DNA of 64,000 nt from Acinetobacter sp. WU_MDCI_Axc73 (GCF_025562455.1 NZ_JAHPRO010000009.1:62001-126000); one strand, 5' to 3'. Shown: positions 8,095 through 17,627, counted from the first letter of the stretch. A program made the numbers and translations. Notes: generated by a model not told the origin, from the sequence alone.

Positions 8095-9057
8095 ATGAAT
8101 TTAGTTGCCGCTTTTTTAGATTACGGTTCTCTGGATATGAATGATCTGGATTTTAGCTCATTACAGGCTTGTTTTAATGAGCTGCAATTGTATGAAAGTA
8201 CTGCGCCTGAAGAGGTAATCGAGCGACTGAGCAATGTTGAGGTGGCTATTAGCAATAAAGTTGTTATAGATGCAGAGACGATTCAACAGCTACCAAATTT
8301 AAAATTGATCCTCATTTCTGCTACAGGGACCAATAATGTCGATCTTAAAGCGGCCAAAGCACAAGGGATCGTAGTGTGTAATTGTCAAGGCTATGGGACG
8401 GCATCCGTTGCACAGCATACCTTGACGTTGATGTTAGCATTGGCTACTTCACTTATCTGTTACGATCGTGCGGTCACCCAAGGGCGTTGGCAGCAATCTT
8501 CGCAATTCTGCTTTTTGGATTATCCAATACTTGAACTTTCAGGCAAAACTTTAGGGATCGTGGGATATGGCGAGTTGGGACAGGAAGTTGCTCGTTTAGC
8601 TCAAGCCTTTGGGATGCAAATATTAATCGCTAATTTACCGAATCGAACCAAACATGGCAATGGTCTGGAACTCAATCAACTATTGCCAAAAGTTGATTTT
8701 TTAAGCTTACATTGTCCATTAACACCTGAGACTCAAAATTTGATTAATGCAAATGCCTTTGATTTGATGAAAAATTCAGCCCTTTTGATCAATTGTGCGC
8801 GTGGCGGCATCGTGCATGAAGCCGATTTGGTCGATGCCTTAAAACAAGGAAAGATTGCAGGTGCAGCAACTGATGTGCTGACTGTTGAACCACCTAAAGA
8901 GGGTAATGTGCTACTGGATGCCAATCTTCCAAATTTAATTATTACTCCACATTCAGCATGGGGGAGTGTCCAATCCAGACAACGTATGGTGGAGCAATTA
9001 GCTGAAAATGCGCAAGGATTTATTTCAGGTCAAATGATTCGTCAGGTGAAGGCCTGA
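8095..9057 (+). CDS. D-2-hydroxyacid dehydrogenase (glycerate/hydroxypyruvate reductase type)
   Basis: An NAD(P)-dependent oxidoreductase of 320 residues with the substrate domain at both ends and a Rossmann domain in the middle. G-I-V-G-Y-G-E-L-G (about residues 153-161) is the dinucleotide loop. The catalytic set is present: Arg in N-C-A-R-G-G-I-V (about 242), Glu in D-V-L-T-V-E-P-P (about 271), and His in T-P-H-S-A-W-G (about 290). The S-A-W-G ending resembles glycerate dehydrogenases (HprA-like), which interconvert hydroxypyruvate and glycerate. Substrate choice within this family is hard to predict from sequence. It is flanked by two genes for related exported proteins on the other strand. 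Confidence 0.88.
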   Translation: MNLVAAFLDYGSLDMNDLDFSSLQACFNELQLYESTAPEEVIERLSNVEVAISNKVVIDAETIQQLPNLKLILISATGTNNVDLKAAKAQGIVVCNCQGYGTASVAQHTLTLMLALATSLICYDRAVTQGRWQQSSQFCFLDYPILELSGKTLGIVGYGELGQEVARLAQAFGMQILIANLPNRTKHGNGLELNQLLPKVDFLSLHCPLTPETQNLINANAFDLMKNSALLINCARGGIVHEADLVDALKQGKIAGAATDVLTVEPPKEGNVLLDANLPNLIITPHSAWGSVQSRQRMVEQLAENAQGFISGQMIRQVKA

Positions 9058-9077
9058 AGCTCGTATCTCTAAAAGAT

Positions 9078-9593
9078 TTAAGGATTCGCACTTTCAGGCA
9101 ATGGCGCAGTTGATGTTGCTGGATGAGTCGTGGATGGATTGACTGAAGGTGCAGGTGCGACAACTGCGGCTCGAGCAGACGCTGGTTCCGATGCGGACTG
9201 ACTTAAACTGCTTTGTTCAATCGGAACAGTACCGCCGTTGGTACCGACCACAGCATCTTTGGTCTGCTGCCATTTTTGTTCAGTGTAGGTCTTTGCTTCA
9301 TTTGCTTTTTGCTGCGCAACTTTTGACTGTTCTGAGCCATAGGTTTTGCTTTCCTGCCACGTCTCACTGATTTTAGCTGAAGATTTATCTGCACCACGCT
9401 GAATTGAACTTCCTAACCGGCTGATACTTTGTCCTGTTTTATAGGTCAGTACCCGAAAGATATTGGGATTATCTCCGTAAGGCATGGTTTTGGGTTGATC
9501 TGATGTAGTTGTCACACTTTCATTTGCATTTGCTGCGACAGATAAAAAAGTAACCAAACTGAGTGTCGCAGCCCAAAGGGTATGCTTAAGCAT
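9078..9593 (-). CDS. small exported helical protein, related in style to the one at 7183
   Basis: The 171-residue product has a signal peptide (M-L-K-H-T-L-W-A-A-T) ending near A-N-A-N. A helical middle part (about residues 55-120) contains E-T-W-Q-E-S-K-T and Q-K-W-Q-Q-T-K-D-A-V-V-G. These recall the Q-V-W-Q-D-T-K-Q-G-T-K-K-A block of the protein at 7183. The tail is Pro/Ser/Ala-rich and looks disordered. No enzyme motif is visible. The two genes flank the dehydrogenase at 8095 and may descend from one ancestor. An AAGGATGG sequence lies 10 nt before the ATG. Confidence 0.6.
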   Translation of the reverse strand: MLKHTLWAATLSLVTFLSVAANANESVTTTSDQPKTMPYGDNPNIFRVLTYKTGQSISRLGSSIQRGADKSSAKISETWQESKTYGSEQSKVAQQKANEAKTYTEQKWQQTKDAVVGTNGGTVPIEQSSLSQSASEPASARAAVVAPAPSVNPSTTHPATSTAPLPESANP

Positions 9594-9734
9594 TTTTTTT
9601 AGCCATCCTTGTTTTTGGTTCTAGAATGTTGGTTATCTTAGCGGGATGAGATGAATTTAAGAATAAAAAAGATCAAACTAATACAGCTTGCTACAAGCGA
9701 TATACAGTGAAGGAGAAAACTACAATAGAAGCTG

Positions 9735-9764
9735 TTTTGCCCCTAATTTGAATTAAGGGCAAAA
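9735..9764 (-). terminator. terminator-like hairpin after the lipoprotein gene
   Basis: The arms TTTTGCCC-CTAATT and AATTA-AGGGCAAAA pair over 14 positions with one mismatch and a 2-nt apex. The hairpin lies 10 bp past the end of the lipoprotein gene at 9774. The remaining sequence up to 9593 shows nothing I can name. Confidence 0.55.
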
Positions 9765-9773
9765 TAAGAAGTC

Positions 9774-10163
9774 TTATTCACAAGCTGCGATGTTTTCTTT
9801 TTTGAAATTGTCACGGAGTGAAAGGAAGTTGGCTTGAACCTGTTTGTCATATAGATCAAAAGATTTGGCTGAACTAGTACCATCTTTGGCTACGATCACC
9901 GTTCCCGCAGAGATTAAAGTATTGCCTTTAAACACCCAGTTCTCACGCGCACGGCCTGCATCCATAGTACCTGTAAATTCAATATTACAGTTTTCACTTA
10001 GTTTGATCAGTTTTGCCTTATTATTTTGGGTTTCAGGAAAGGCTTTAATATTGCTGACTTCTTCAATCACACCTACAGTGGTTTCTGGAACAGGAGGAGT
10101 TGTTGAACAGGCTGTAAGGGTCAAACAGGTAGCAGTGGCTAAAAAAAGAGTTTTAAGTTTCAT
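9774..10163 (-). CDS. small putative lipoprotein
   Basis: The 129-residue product has a lipoprotein signal ending in L-T-A-C (Cys19). A short Pro-rich linker follows, then a compact domain with two cysteines (S-E-N-C-N and I-A-A-C-E at the C-terminus) that could form a disulphide in the periplasm. I do not recognise the family. The domain has several strand-like segments (C-N-I-E-F-T-G-T, N-W-V-F-K-G-N-T-L-I-S). I start at the second of two adjacent ATGs. It is a single gene with its own terminator-like hairpin. Confidence 0.65.
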   Translation of the reverse strand: MKLKTLFLATATCLTLTACSTTPPVPETTVGVIEEVSNIKAFPETQNNKAKLIKLSENCNIEFTGTMDAGRARENWVFKGNTLISAGTVIVAKDGTSSAKSFDLYDKQVQANFLSLRDNFKKENIAACE

Positions 10164-10249
10164 CATTCAATTGCTTACATGTGTTGTTATTACCTATCAG
10201 TATAACCATATTTTTTCATTCAGCGAGAGTGATGAATGAAAAAATTAAG

Positions 10250-11122
10250 CTATTTTTTATTTGAAAATTCTGTTTTTAAGAGTGCAATAAATGCATCTCT
10301 GGCTTTATGCTGTTGAACGTTTTGATGCCAGAAAAATTGATTTTGAATTGAGGACAAATGAGCAAAATCAAAACCACGAATACTACTGAGACCTTGATAT
10401 TGTTCGTATAAGCTTTTAGGAACCAAAGAAATACCAGAACCTGCACTGACACAGCCAATAATAGTGGCGTAACTTGCGATACCTGTGATTGGTAAGCACA
10501 AATGCTTTAATTTAAGCCATTCCTCAAGTGCTGCACGATAAGGACAACCTTCAGTCCACATAAAAATTTTCTTATCGATCAAATCTTCCTGACAACGAAT
10601 TTCGCCCATGGATGTTGGCGCAATCAGCACCATATTTTCTCGATAAATTTCAAGTTGATGTAGCAATGGAAAATTTATCTGTCCCGCCACAATCGCGCCA
10701 TCCAATTTATGTTGAGCTACATCCTGTAAAAGTTGTTTCCATGTTCCTGTCGTAATTTGAATGGAAACATCGGGATATTGCTGGTGATATTGAGCCAATA
10801 AATGTGGTAGGCGAGTCGTGGCTGAAGATTCAATTGCTCCGATTCTTAAAGGGCCAGAGGGAGTTGAATCTGGATGAACGCTACGTTTGGCTTGATCACA
10901 TAAGGCTAAAATTTTTTGACAATATTCCAGAAAAATCTCGCCAGAAGCAGTAAGCTTCAGGTTTTTTCCTTCACGTAAAAAAAGAGGGGCTTTGAGTTCG
11001 TCCTCAAGCTGTTTAATACGTGTGGTGATATTGGAGGGAACACAATGCAGCTTGGTTGCTGCTTGCACCATGCTGCCACATTCCACGATGCTTTGAAACA
11101 TTCTGAGTTGCTGGATATCCAT
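10250..11122 (-). CDS. LysR-family transcriptional regulator
   Basis: The 290-residue product has the N-terminal winged helix of LysR regulators. Residues 1-60 include M-F-Q-S-I-V-E-C-G-S-M-V-Q-A-A, S-N-I-T-T-R-I-K-Q-L-E and F-L-R-E-G-K. A two-lobed effector-binding domain follows (about 90-285). Family members usually control an adjacent divergent gene and respond to a small ligand. Here the neighbour is the EamA exporter at 11226, and a long inverted repeat lies in the shared 103-bp promoter region. The likely role is control of that exporter; the ligand is unknown. Confidence 0.9.
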   Translation of the reverse strand: MDIQQLRMFQSIVECGSMVQAATKLHCVPSNITTRIKQLEDELKAPLFLREGKNLKLTASGEIFLEYCQKILALCDQAKRSVHPDSTPSGPLRIGAIESSATTRLPHLLAQYHQQYPDVSIQITTGTWKQLLQDVAQHKLDGAIVAGQINFPLLHQLEIYRENMVLIAPTSMGEIRCQEDLIDKKIFMWTEGCPYRAALEEWLKLKHLCLPITGIASYATIIGCVSAGSGISLVPKSLYEQYQGLSSIRGFDFAHLSSIQNQFFWHQNVQQHKARDAFIALLKTEFSNKK

Positions 11123-11127
11123 TGTTT

Positions 11128-11182
11128 ATGATTGAATAAAAATGAATGATAAGCTTAATATAAGTTAATTTTACTCAATCAT
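11128..11182. promoter_or_regulatory. inverted repeat in the LysR/EamA divergent promoter
   Basis: The arms at 11128-11141 (ATGATTGAATAAAA) and 11169-11182 (TTTTACTCAATCAT) are complementary at 13 of 14 positions, with a 27-bp spacer. They lie between the two divergent start codons, as expected for LysR recognition and activation sites. Assignment to this regulator is inference from position. Confidence 0.5.
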
Positions 11183-11225
11183 ATAGACCTTTATGATGCA
11201 ATAAACACCATGTTTGGTCATATCA

Positions 11226-12152
11226 ATGCATCACTTTGCCAGTTCATTTTTGACTAGTCCATCTCTCAAAATTTCACTTTCTATTATTTTAGTGGTGTTG
11301 TGTTGGGGCTATGCGCCTGTGGGGGTGCATGCTGCCTTAATATCCTATTCACCTGAACATATCGCGCTGTTGCGCTTTATCATTGCTTCTGGTGTTTTAG
11401 GAGTGATTGCCTTAAGTAAGGGGATTGGTAGGATAAGAATTCGTGATATTCCATTATTTTTTATCTTGGGGCTTTTTTCCGTAACTTTGCATCATGTTTT
11501 GATCAATACCGGGCAACAATATGTCACAGCAACGGCTTCAAGCATCTTAAGTCAGTCTATTCCACTATTTACTTTAATTATTTCTGCCATCGTTTTTAAA
11601 GATAAAATTTCTTTCAAACAATGTATCTGCATTTTACTTGGATTCATTGGTGCTGTTTTGGTCGTGAGCAGTGATCGAGGTTTGGCATTGCCAAATGTGC
11701 ATAGTCTATTGATTTTACTCGCGGCAATGTGTTGGGCGATTTATTTTGTACTCTATAAAAAGTTTGATCTGCCTTATGGCTCGATCAGCATGATGTGTTA
11801 CGTGATTTGGTTTGGGACATTGCCTTTATTGTTTTATAGCCCCGATGTATTTTTACACATTCAACATGCAAGCTGGCAGGCAAATATTGCAGTATTGTTA
11901 TTGGGGATTTTTCCCAGTGCATTGGCTTATTTGCTTTGGGGCTATGTACTCAAACATATGCCTTTAATGCAGGCTTCAAATTATTTGTATTGTACGCCAT
12001 TAGTTGCGATGTCGATTGCCATATTATTTTTGGGGGAGCAACCATCGGTTTATGTGTTGTTGGGTGGAGTAATGATTATGGGCAGTATCGGGTGGATGAA
12101 TTGGAAAAATAAGACTACTGGGCGGAATAAAAAAATTAAGCTCATCCAATAA
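11226..12152 (+). CDS. EamA/DMT-family transporter
   Basis: The 308-residue product has ten hydrophobic segments in two EamA repeats (about residues 15-145 and 160-295). The repeats carry the typical W-G motif in the first helix (V-L-C-W-G-Y-A-P) and G-x-x-L-V near the end of repeat one. Relatives in the inner membrane export amino acids, purines or other metabolites. The substrate is unknown. I start at the ATG at 11226; a TTG four codons upstream is the only alternative. It is divergent from and probably regulated by the LysR gene at 10250. Its stop codon lies in the palindrome at 12144-12167. Confidence 0.88.
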   Translation: MHHFASSFLTSPSLKISLSIILVVLCWGYAPVGVHAALISYSPEHIALLRFIIASGVLGVIALSKGIGRIRIRDIPLFFILGLFSVTLHHVLINTGQQYVTATASSILSQSIPLFTLIISAIVFKDKISFKQCICILLGFIGAVLVVSSDRGLALPNVHSLLILLAAMCWAIYFVLYKKFDLPYGSISMMCYVIWFGTLPLLFYSPDVFLHIQHASWQANIAVLLLGIFPSALAYLLWGYVLKHMPLMQASNYLYCTPLVAMSIAILFLGEQPSVYVLLGGVMIMGSIGWMNWKNKTTGRNKKIKLIQ

Positions 12153-12167
12153 TTTAAATTATTGGAT
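12144..12167. terminator. perfect 24-bp palindrome holding the stop codons of two convergent genes
   Basis: The two 12-bp arms (ATCCAATAATTT and AAATTATTGGAT) are perfectly complementary with no spacer. The EamA stop (TAA, 12150-12152) lies in the left arm and the stop of the minus-strand lipoprotein gene (12159-12161) in the right. It may act as a compact bidirectional 3'-end structure. There is no GC-rich stem or strong U-tract. Confidence 0.45.
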
Positions 12168-12569
12168 TCGTTCAATCTTTTCAATGTAATCGGATGAATC
12201 ATATGTAATTAAAACAACGGCTGGCTGTCCATAAATTGCTGATTTGGGGATAGATACTATTTCCTGTAATGGTGCTGCAACATAAACAGCCACTAAGGAG
12301 TTATATAAAAAACCTCCTTTGGCTTTTCTATTACTGGTATTTGGATAATACGTAATCGTATCTATTCGCTTATCACCTACAAGTTTACTGACAACAGGAG
12401 CATTCAACTTATTTAAAAATTCACTTCGATGCATTCCAATAAGATTTAGTTTTTGTGTATTTTGTTGATGAGTATTTTCTGGTTTTGCGGTGGAAACAGG
12501 ATTTTGAGAACAGCCAGTTTGGCTGATTAATAAAATCATACTAAAAATTGAGAATAGATTTCTTTTCAT
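12159..12569 (-). CDS. small putative lipoprotein, possibly BamE/SmpA-like
   Basis: From the ATG at 12569 the product has 136 residues: a lipoprotein signal ending in Q-T-G-C, a polar linker, then N-L-I-G-M-H-R-S-E-F-L-N-K-L-N-A-P. That stretch resembles the start of the two-helix SmpA/BamE fold (G-M-s-x-x-e-v-x-x-x-l-G-x-P). The following strands and the hydrophobic L-V-A-V-Y-V-A-A-P are compatible. The resemblance is weak, so I call only a lipoprotein. An ATG six codons upstream is also possible. It lies downstream of glyS, past a terminator, and is probably transcribed separately. Confidence 0.6.
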   Translation of the reverse strand: MKRNLFSIFSMILLISQTGCSQNPVSTAKPENTHQQNTQKLNLIGMHRSEFLNKLNAPVVSKLVGDKRIDTITYYPNTSNRKAKGGFLYNSLVAVYVAAPLQEIVSIPKSAIYGQPAVVLITYDSSDYIEKIERIQ

Positions 12570-12599
12570 ATATTTATAAAGCAACATAAAATCTTAATT

Positions 12600-12630
12600 A
12601 AAAACCCCGCTCATTTATAGCGAGGTTTTT
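12600..12630 (-). terminator. intrinsic terminator after glyS
   Basis: The stem AAAAACC-CGCT / AGCG-GGTTTTT, with one mismatch and a 7-nt loop, lies 24 bp past the glyS stop. Read on the minus strand it ends in a T-run. Confidence 0.75.
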
Positions 12631-12653
12631 AGAAAAATCAATATTCTAAAGGG

Positions 12654-14723
12654 TTAACCCTGCAACATACTCACATCAGCAATCGCAGTAAATAAACCAC
12701 GTAACTGAGCCAGTAAACGCAATCGATTGGCTTTAAGTTTTGGATCTTCTGCCATCACCATGACATTGTCAAAGAATGCATCAATTGGGGCACGCAAAGA
12801 CGCTAATTGCGACAATGCATCGGTATAGTTATGTGCTTCGAGCAAAGGTTGTACCACTGGGGTTACATTTTGCAGCGCAGCAAATAACGCTTTTTCAGCA
12901 TCTTCAACTAACAGAGAGGCATCCACATCACCGACAATCTGACCTTCTTTAGCCAAAATATTCGCCACACGTTTATTGGCAGCAGCCAAAGCCTGTGCTT
13001 CTGGCAAAGTCTTGAAATGATTGACCGCTTTAACGCGATGATCAAAATCTAAAGGAGATTTTGGAGATAAAGCCTGAACCGATTGAATCACATCAATCGC
13101 AACGCCTTGATCTTCATACATGGCACGGTAGCGCGCTTCAATAAAGTTCAATGCTTCATGTTGCGCCTTGACAGGTTCACGTAATTTGCCATGATAGTTT
13201 TCAGACGCAATTTTGGTGAGTTCAACCAATGGTAAGTCTAAACCTTTTTCAATCAATAGACGCAATACACCAATCGCAGCACGACGTAAACTAAACGGGT
13301 CTTTTGAACCTGTCGGTGCCTGACCAATGCCAAAAATACCCACTAAAGTATCTAAACGATCTGCCAAGGCAAGGGCAGTCCCCGTTTGAGTTTGCGGTAA
13401 AATATCACCAGAAAAACGCGGTAAATATTGTTCAGCAATAGCATCTGCAACTTCGCTTGGTAAACCTTCCAAACGCGCATAGTAGGTTCCCGCAGTCCCT
13501 TGTAACTCTGGGAATTCACCGACCAGTTCAGAAGTTAAGTCGCATTTTGCTAATAATCCTGCTTGTTCGGCTGCTGTACGATCACCATGGGTTAAAGTCG
13601 CAATCTGGCTTGCTAATTTGGCAATACGTTGTGATTTATCCCAAAGTGTTCCTAGTTCTGCCTGAAACACCATATTGGCGAGTTTATCTTTACGACTTGC
13701 CAGTGGTTGTTTTTGATCTTGTAAGAAGAAAAATTCTGCATCGGATAAACGTGGGCGTACAACTTTTTCATTTCCTTCAATAATTTGAGTCGGATCTTTA
13801 GACTCAATATTTGAAATGGTAATAAAATAAGGTTGTAATTTACCTTCAGCATTGACCAAACAGAAGTATTTTTGATTATCTTGCATGGTGGTAATTAAGG
13901 CTTCTTGAGGAACGGCTAAATAACGTTCTTCAAAAGTTGCACGTAGCGCAACTGGCCATTCAACCAATGCAGTCACTTCATCTAATAAGTCCGTAGGCAC
14001 AATTGCCGTGGCATTGACTTCATCTGCTAATTTTTTAACTTGTTGTTGAATAGTGGTCTGACGTTTTTCAAAGTCTGCGACCACATAAGCATTTTCAAGT
14101 GCTGCCAAGTAATCATTGGCATGAGATAAAGTAATGGCTTGTGGTGCATGGAAACGGTGACCATAAGTCACATTTCCAGCCTGATGATCCTGAATGGTTG
14201 CTTGAATGATTTGATCATCTTTTAACAACACCACCCATTTGACTGGACGAACAAATTCTGTACGACTTGCCGCAGAGCGCATACGTTTAGCAATGGGTAA
14301 ATTATCCAAAGCAGTTTGTAAAATTGTCGGCAACAGCTCATCTAAGCTTTTGCCTTGAATGTCTTTGTAATAGCAAACCTTTTCAACCTTGCCTGCTTGG
14401 AAGGTCGAAACCTGATTTGCTTCGATACCTTGACCACGCATAAAACCTTCAAGTGCTTTGGTCGGTTTGCCTTCGCTATCATATGCAGCTTGTACAGCAG
14501 GGCCGTCAAAACGTTTTTGTGTATCCGCTTGAGCAGCATCAATATCGGTAATTTTAAGTGCTAAACGACGTGGCGCAGCATACGCTTCGATAGAAGCAAA
14601 GTTTAAACCTGCATCGTTTAAGCCTTTTTCTGTTTCTGCTTTGAGCGCATCACGTAATGCTTTTAAACTTTTTGGTGGCAACTCTTCGCAGCCAAGTTCA
14701 AATAAGACCGTATGTTGACTCAT
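12654..14723 (-). CDS. glyS: glycyl-tRNA synthetase beta subunit
   Basis: The 689-residue product is full length for the beta chain of the bacterial alpha2beta2 glycyl-tRNA synthetase, which binds tRNA-Gly while the alpha chain activates glycine. The start [14 protein letters not shown] is diagnostic. [12 protein letters not shown] and [10 protein letters not shown] lie in the central HD-like region. The C-terminal anticodon-recognition (DALR-like) helices contain [10 protein letters not shown] near residue 645. The gene overlaps glyQ by one base (TAATG), so the two are translationally coupled. A terminator follows. Confidence 0.98.
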   Translation of the reverse strand: MSQHTVLFELGCEELPPKSLKALRDALKAETEKGLNDAGLNFASIEAYAAPRRLALKITDIDAAQADTQKRFDGPAVQAAYDSEGKPTKALEGFMRGQGIEANQVSTFQAGKVEKVCYYKDIQGKSLDELLPTILQTALDNLPIAKRMRSAASRTEFVRPVKWVVLLKDDQIIQATIQDHQAGNVTYGHRFHAPQAITLSHANDYLAALENAYVVADFEKRQTTIQQQVKKLADEVNATAIVPTDLLDEVTALVEWPVALRATFEERYLAVPQEALITTMQDNQKYFCLVNAEGKLQPYFITISNIESKDPTQIIEGNEKVVRPRLSDAEFFFLQDQKQPLASRKDKLANMVFQAELGTLWDKSQRIAKLASQIATLTHGDRTAAEQAGLLAKCDLTSELVGEFPELQGTAGTYYARLEGLPSEVADAIAEQYLPRFSGDILPQTQTGTALALADRLDTLVGIFGIGQAPTGSKDPFSLRRAAIGVLRLLIEKGLDLPLVELTKIASENYHGKLREPVKAQHEALNFIEARYRAMYEDQGVAIDVIQSVQALSPKSPLDFDHRVKAVNHFKTLPEAQALAAANKRVANILAKEGQIVGDVDASLLVEDAEKALFAALQNVTPVVQPLLEAHNYTDALSQLASLRAPIDAFFDNVMVMAEDPKLKANRLRLLAQLRGLFTAIADVSMLQG

Positions 14724-15709
14724 TATTTGTTCTCCGCTTTTTGCGCTTTCGCTGCATCGCTTTCTGCTTGTGCTTTGAGTTGAGCTAACACTTCATCGCG
14801 TAAATGTGGCTCTGCCATTGGGAAACCAAGTTCTGCACGCGCCTGAACATAACTTTGAGCAATCGCACGTGCTAAAGTTCTTACGCGTAAAATATAACGT
14901 TGACGTTCAGTGACAGAAATCGCACCACGCGCATCCAGTAAGTTAAAGGTATGAGATGCTTTGACCACTTGCTCATAGGCTGGCAAAGATAACTTGGCAT
15001 CGATTAAACGAATCGCTTCTGATTCATAAAAATCAAACAGCTCAAACAGTTTATCGACAGGTGCATATTCAAAGTTATAGGTCGATTGCTCAACTTCATT
15101 CTGATGGAATACATCACCATAGGTAACTGTACCGAATTGACCTTTCGTCCAAACTAAGTCATAGACTGAATCAACCCCTTGTAAATACATGGCCAAACGT
15201 TCTAGACCATAAGTGATTTCGCCAGTCACCGGGTAACATTCAACACCACCGACTTGCTGGAAGTAAGTGAACTGCGTCACCTCCATGCCGTTTAGCCAAA
15301 CCTCCCAACCCAAGCCCCATGCACCTAGGGTTGGAGATTCCCAGTTATCTTCAACAAAACGGATATCATGGGTGAGGGTATCAATACCAATCGCTTTTAA
15401 TGAATCAAGATAAAGCTGTTGGATATTGTCTGGGTTTGGCTTTAACACGACTTGAAACTGATAATAATGTTGCAAGCGGTTTGGGTTCTCGCCATAGCGG
15501 CCATCCTTCGGACGACGCGAAGGTTGTACATACGCGGCATTCCATGTTTCAGGGCCGAGCGCACGTAAAAATGTTGCGGTGTGGAATGTACCAGCACCCA
15601 TTTCCATATCATAGGGTTGTAATACGACGCAGCCTTGCTCCGCCCAATAGTTTTGAAGGGCAAGAATCAAGCCCTGAAAGGTATCAATATGCGATATGGC
15701 GCGACTCAT
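14723..15709 (-). CDS. glyQ: glycyl-tRNA synthetase alpha subunit
   Basis: The class II catalytic chain, 328 residues, slightly longer than the roughly 300 of E. coli because of an Ala/Lys-rich tail. Motif-bearing stretches are intact: [14 protein letters not shown] near residue 30, [12 protein letters not shown] near 60, and [18 protein letters not shown] near 120. It works with glyS to charge tRNA-Gly in the cytoplasm. It is first in the glyQS operon; the 190 bp upstream are the shared promoter region with the divergent gene at 15899. Confidence 0.98.
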   Translation of the reverse strand: MSRAISHIDTFQGLILALQNYWAEQGCVVLQPYDMEMGAGTFHTATFLRALGPETWNAAYVQPSRRPKDGRYGENPNRLQHYYQFQVVLKPNPDNIQQLYLDSLKAIGIDTLTHDIRFVEDNWESPTLGAWGLGWEVWLNGMEVTQFTYFQQVGGVECYPVTGEITYGLERLAMYLQGVDSVYDLVWTKGQFGTVTYGDVFHQNEVEQSTYNFEYAPVDKLFELFDFYESEAIRLIDAKLSLPAYEQVVKASHTFNLLDARGAISVTERQRYILRVRTLARAIAQSYVQARAELGFPMAEPHLRDEVLAQLKAQAESDAAKAQKAENK

Positions 15710-15898
15710 GGTGCATCCACTAAAAAATCAAAGAAAAATTGCGTTCAAGTATAAGGATTTTAAAGGGGAGTGGCAAAGATTTCTGCTGAATTAATATTTG
15801 CCTAATTATAGGATCAAAACCCAATAAATAATCAGTGGGTATTTAAAACTTTTATGCTAATTTACTCTGAATACGATATCGACGCTGCATGACTTGAG

Positions 15899-16312
15899 AT
15901 GAAGTTCATGAATAAAACTCTAAAAAATTATGCTTTTATTTTATCCAGTGTGTTGCTGGGGCAAAACCTTTGGGCGCAAACTGAAACAGAACCAGACTTA
16001 TACAGCCAATGTTTGGATGAAACCATACAGGAGCAGCATTTACCTAGTATTAATAACGCTGTGGTAGAAGTTTGTAGTGAACATGCCCGACGAATTTATG
16101 AAAAGCAAATTGTGCAGCTTCTGGATCAAATTAAAGAAATGGGGAGTTCTGAACGTTATAGCAACATTATGAAATCACAAAAGCTTTGGAAACAATATGT
16201 TGATCAGGAGTGTCAAAATGCAGGTGATTATATCGGTTCTCCAATGTATGGATTCTGTCCGATGTTAGAATATCAAAATCGAATGAAGCAATTGGGTGAA
16301 TATATAAATTAA
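15899..16312 (+). CDS. exported DUF1311/LprI-like protein
   Basis: The 137-residue product has a signal peptide ending near W-A-Q-T and a compact helical domain with four cysteines. The pattern Y-S-Q-C-L-D-E-T, then E-V-C-S-E-H-A, S-Q-K-L-W-K-Q-Y-V-D-Q-E-C fits the LprI-N/DUF1311 family. Those are small cysteine-rich periplasmic or lipoprotein domains, of which mycobacterial LprI inhibits lysozyme. Whether this protein inhibits anything is unknown. Two ATGs lie three codons apart; I use the first. It is divergent from glyQ and has no operon partner. Confidence 0.7.
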   Translation: MKFMNKTLKNYAFILSSVLLGQNLWAQTETEPDLYSQCLDETIQEQHLPSINNAVVEVCSEHARRIYEKQIVQLLDQIKEMGSSERYSNIMKSQKLWKQYVDQECQNAGDYIGSPMYGFCPMLEYQNRMKQLGEYIN

Positions 16313-16421
16313 AAGTCATTAACAAGTTTTCTCATAATCATAAGATATAATACAAATACATATTTAAAATAAATCCGCTTATAATTTTGTGACTCAGGCA
16401 AGATCAATACCTAGGTGAATT

Positions 16422-17534
16422 GTGAGCAACATACAGCAAGATTGGCTTTCGGCCTTAAAACCAAACTTTAAAGTACTTCCTTTAAAAGAGCGATTATTAT
16501 GCGGTGTCGGCGCAATATGTGGCCTAGCGATTTCTTCCCTGCTGAGTTGGTATGTATTGGGCGGTATAAATGCTTGGTATATTGCACCGATGGGTGCATC
16601 TTCTGTTTTGCTGTTTGCTGTTCCTTCAAGTCCATTGGCACAGCCTTGGAATGTAGTCATCGGAAATACGATCTCGGCAATCATCGGTGTGGCATGTTTC
16701 ACGTGGATTCCTGATCTGACTGGGGCTTTTAGTCTTGCTGTAGGCTTGGCAATTTTTTTGATGATGACGACGGATTCATTACATCCCCCAAGTGGAGCAG
16801 TGGCCATTACTGCTGTTTTAGGCGGAGAAACAGTTCATCACTTGGGCTTCAACTTTGTGATTTATCCTGTTTTACTTAATTCTGTGCTTTTGCTGGCATT
16901 CGCCTTACTTTTTAATCGATTGATTGGGCGACATTATCCTTATCCGAAACATGTCAATGAGCGTTCCAGTGACCCAACCCCAACACAAAAAGTTAGTATC
17001 CATCCTCAAGATATTCAACGTGTGCTAGATGAACACACGGAATTATTAGATATTAGTCAGTACGATCTGGAAAAGATCATATTAGAAGCACAAGAACTGG
17101 CCCATGAACGTCAGGTCAATGTTTATGTATGTCAGGATATTATGAGCAAGGATGTCATAACGCTGGATGAAAATGATGATATTCATGAAGCTTTAAATAA
17201 ATTTAAGCACAATAATTTAATGAGTTTGCCCGTGATTCAGGCAGATGGTCGTATTGTCGGGACTATCGCTTTATACGAAATAGTTGAATGGTTCAAACGA
17301 GCAGCCGATCCTCGGGCTTCATGGGAACATCAGGTCAAACAGATTATGAATCGAAAAGTTGTAACGGTGACGCCATGCCAGCCTATTCAGGACTTAGTCC
17401 CTTATTTTGTAGAAAAATCGTTTAACTATATTCCTGTGGTTCAGGATCAAAAGTTAATTGGAATAATTAGCCGTGCAGATATGATTGCCGCATTACAACA
17501 GCAGTTGATGCATATGCAAGCGTCATCAGATTAA
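16422..17534 (+). CDS. HPP-family membrane protein with tandem CBS domains
   Basis: The 370-residue product has four to five membrane segments in residues 20-165, containing the name-giving motif D-S-L-H-P-P-S-G-A-V-A (about 126-136). Two CBS domains follow near the C-terminus (about 240-300 and 310-365: D-I-M-S-K-D-V-I-T-L and I-M-N-R-K-V-V-T-V). CBS pairs bind adenosine nucleotides and regulate attached domains. HPP proteins in cyanobacteria and plastids have been linked to nitrite transport. The substrate here is unknown. The GTG at 16422 follows TAGGTGA at correct spacing and I see no better start. Confidence 0.85.
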   Translation: MSNIQQDWLSALKPNFKVLPLKERLLCGVGAICGLAISSLLSWYVLGGINAWYIAPMGASSVLLFAVPSSPLAQPWNVVIGNTISAIIGVACFTWIPDLTGAFSLAVGLAIFLMMTTDSLHPPSGAVAITAVLGGETVHHLGFNFVIYPVLLNSVLLLAFALLFNRLIGRHYPYPKHVNERSSDPTPTQKVSIHPQDIQRVLDEHTELLDISQYDLEKIILEAQELAHERQVNVYVCQDIMSKDVITLDENDDIHEALNKFKHNNLMSLPVIQADGRIVGTIALYEIVEWFKRAADPRASWEHQVKQIMNRKVVTVTPCQPIQDLVPYFVEKSFNYIPVVQDQKLIGIISRADMIAALQQQLMHMQASSD

Positions 17535-17550
17535 TCAAACATTTCAGCCA

Positions 17551-17594
17551 AAAAAAAAGCTACGATTGTATTTTAGGGGGATCACAATCGTAGC
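17551..17594 (-). terminator. intrinsic terminator, chiefly for pspC
   Basis: The perfect 11-bp arms GCTACGATTGT (17559-17569) and ACAATCGTAGC (17584-17594) surround a 14-nt loop. On the minus strand the stem is followed by a run of eight T, so it best serves the gene ending at 17628. It may also stop transcription of the convergent HPP gene. Confidence 0.8.
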
Positions 17595-17627
17595 GACCAA
17601 AATAACAAGGTCAAATAGCTTGAAAGG

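Noticed and set aside
16394..16807. 137-codon minus-strand frame opposite the HPP gene start
   Set aside because: Shadow of the HPP-CBS coding frame.
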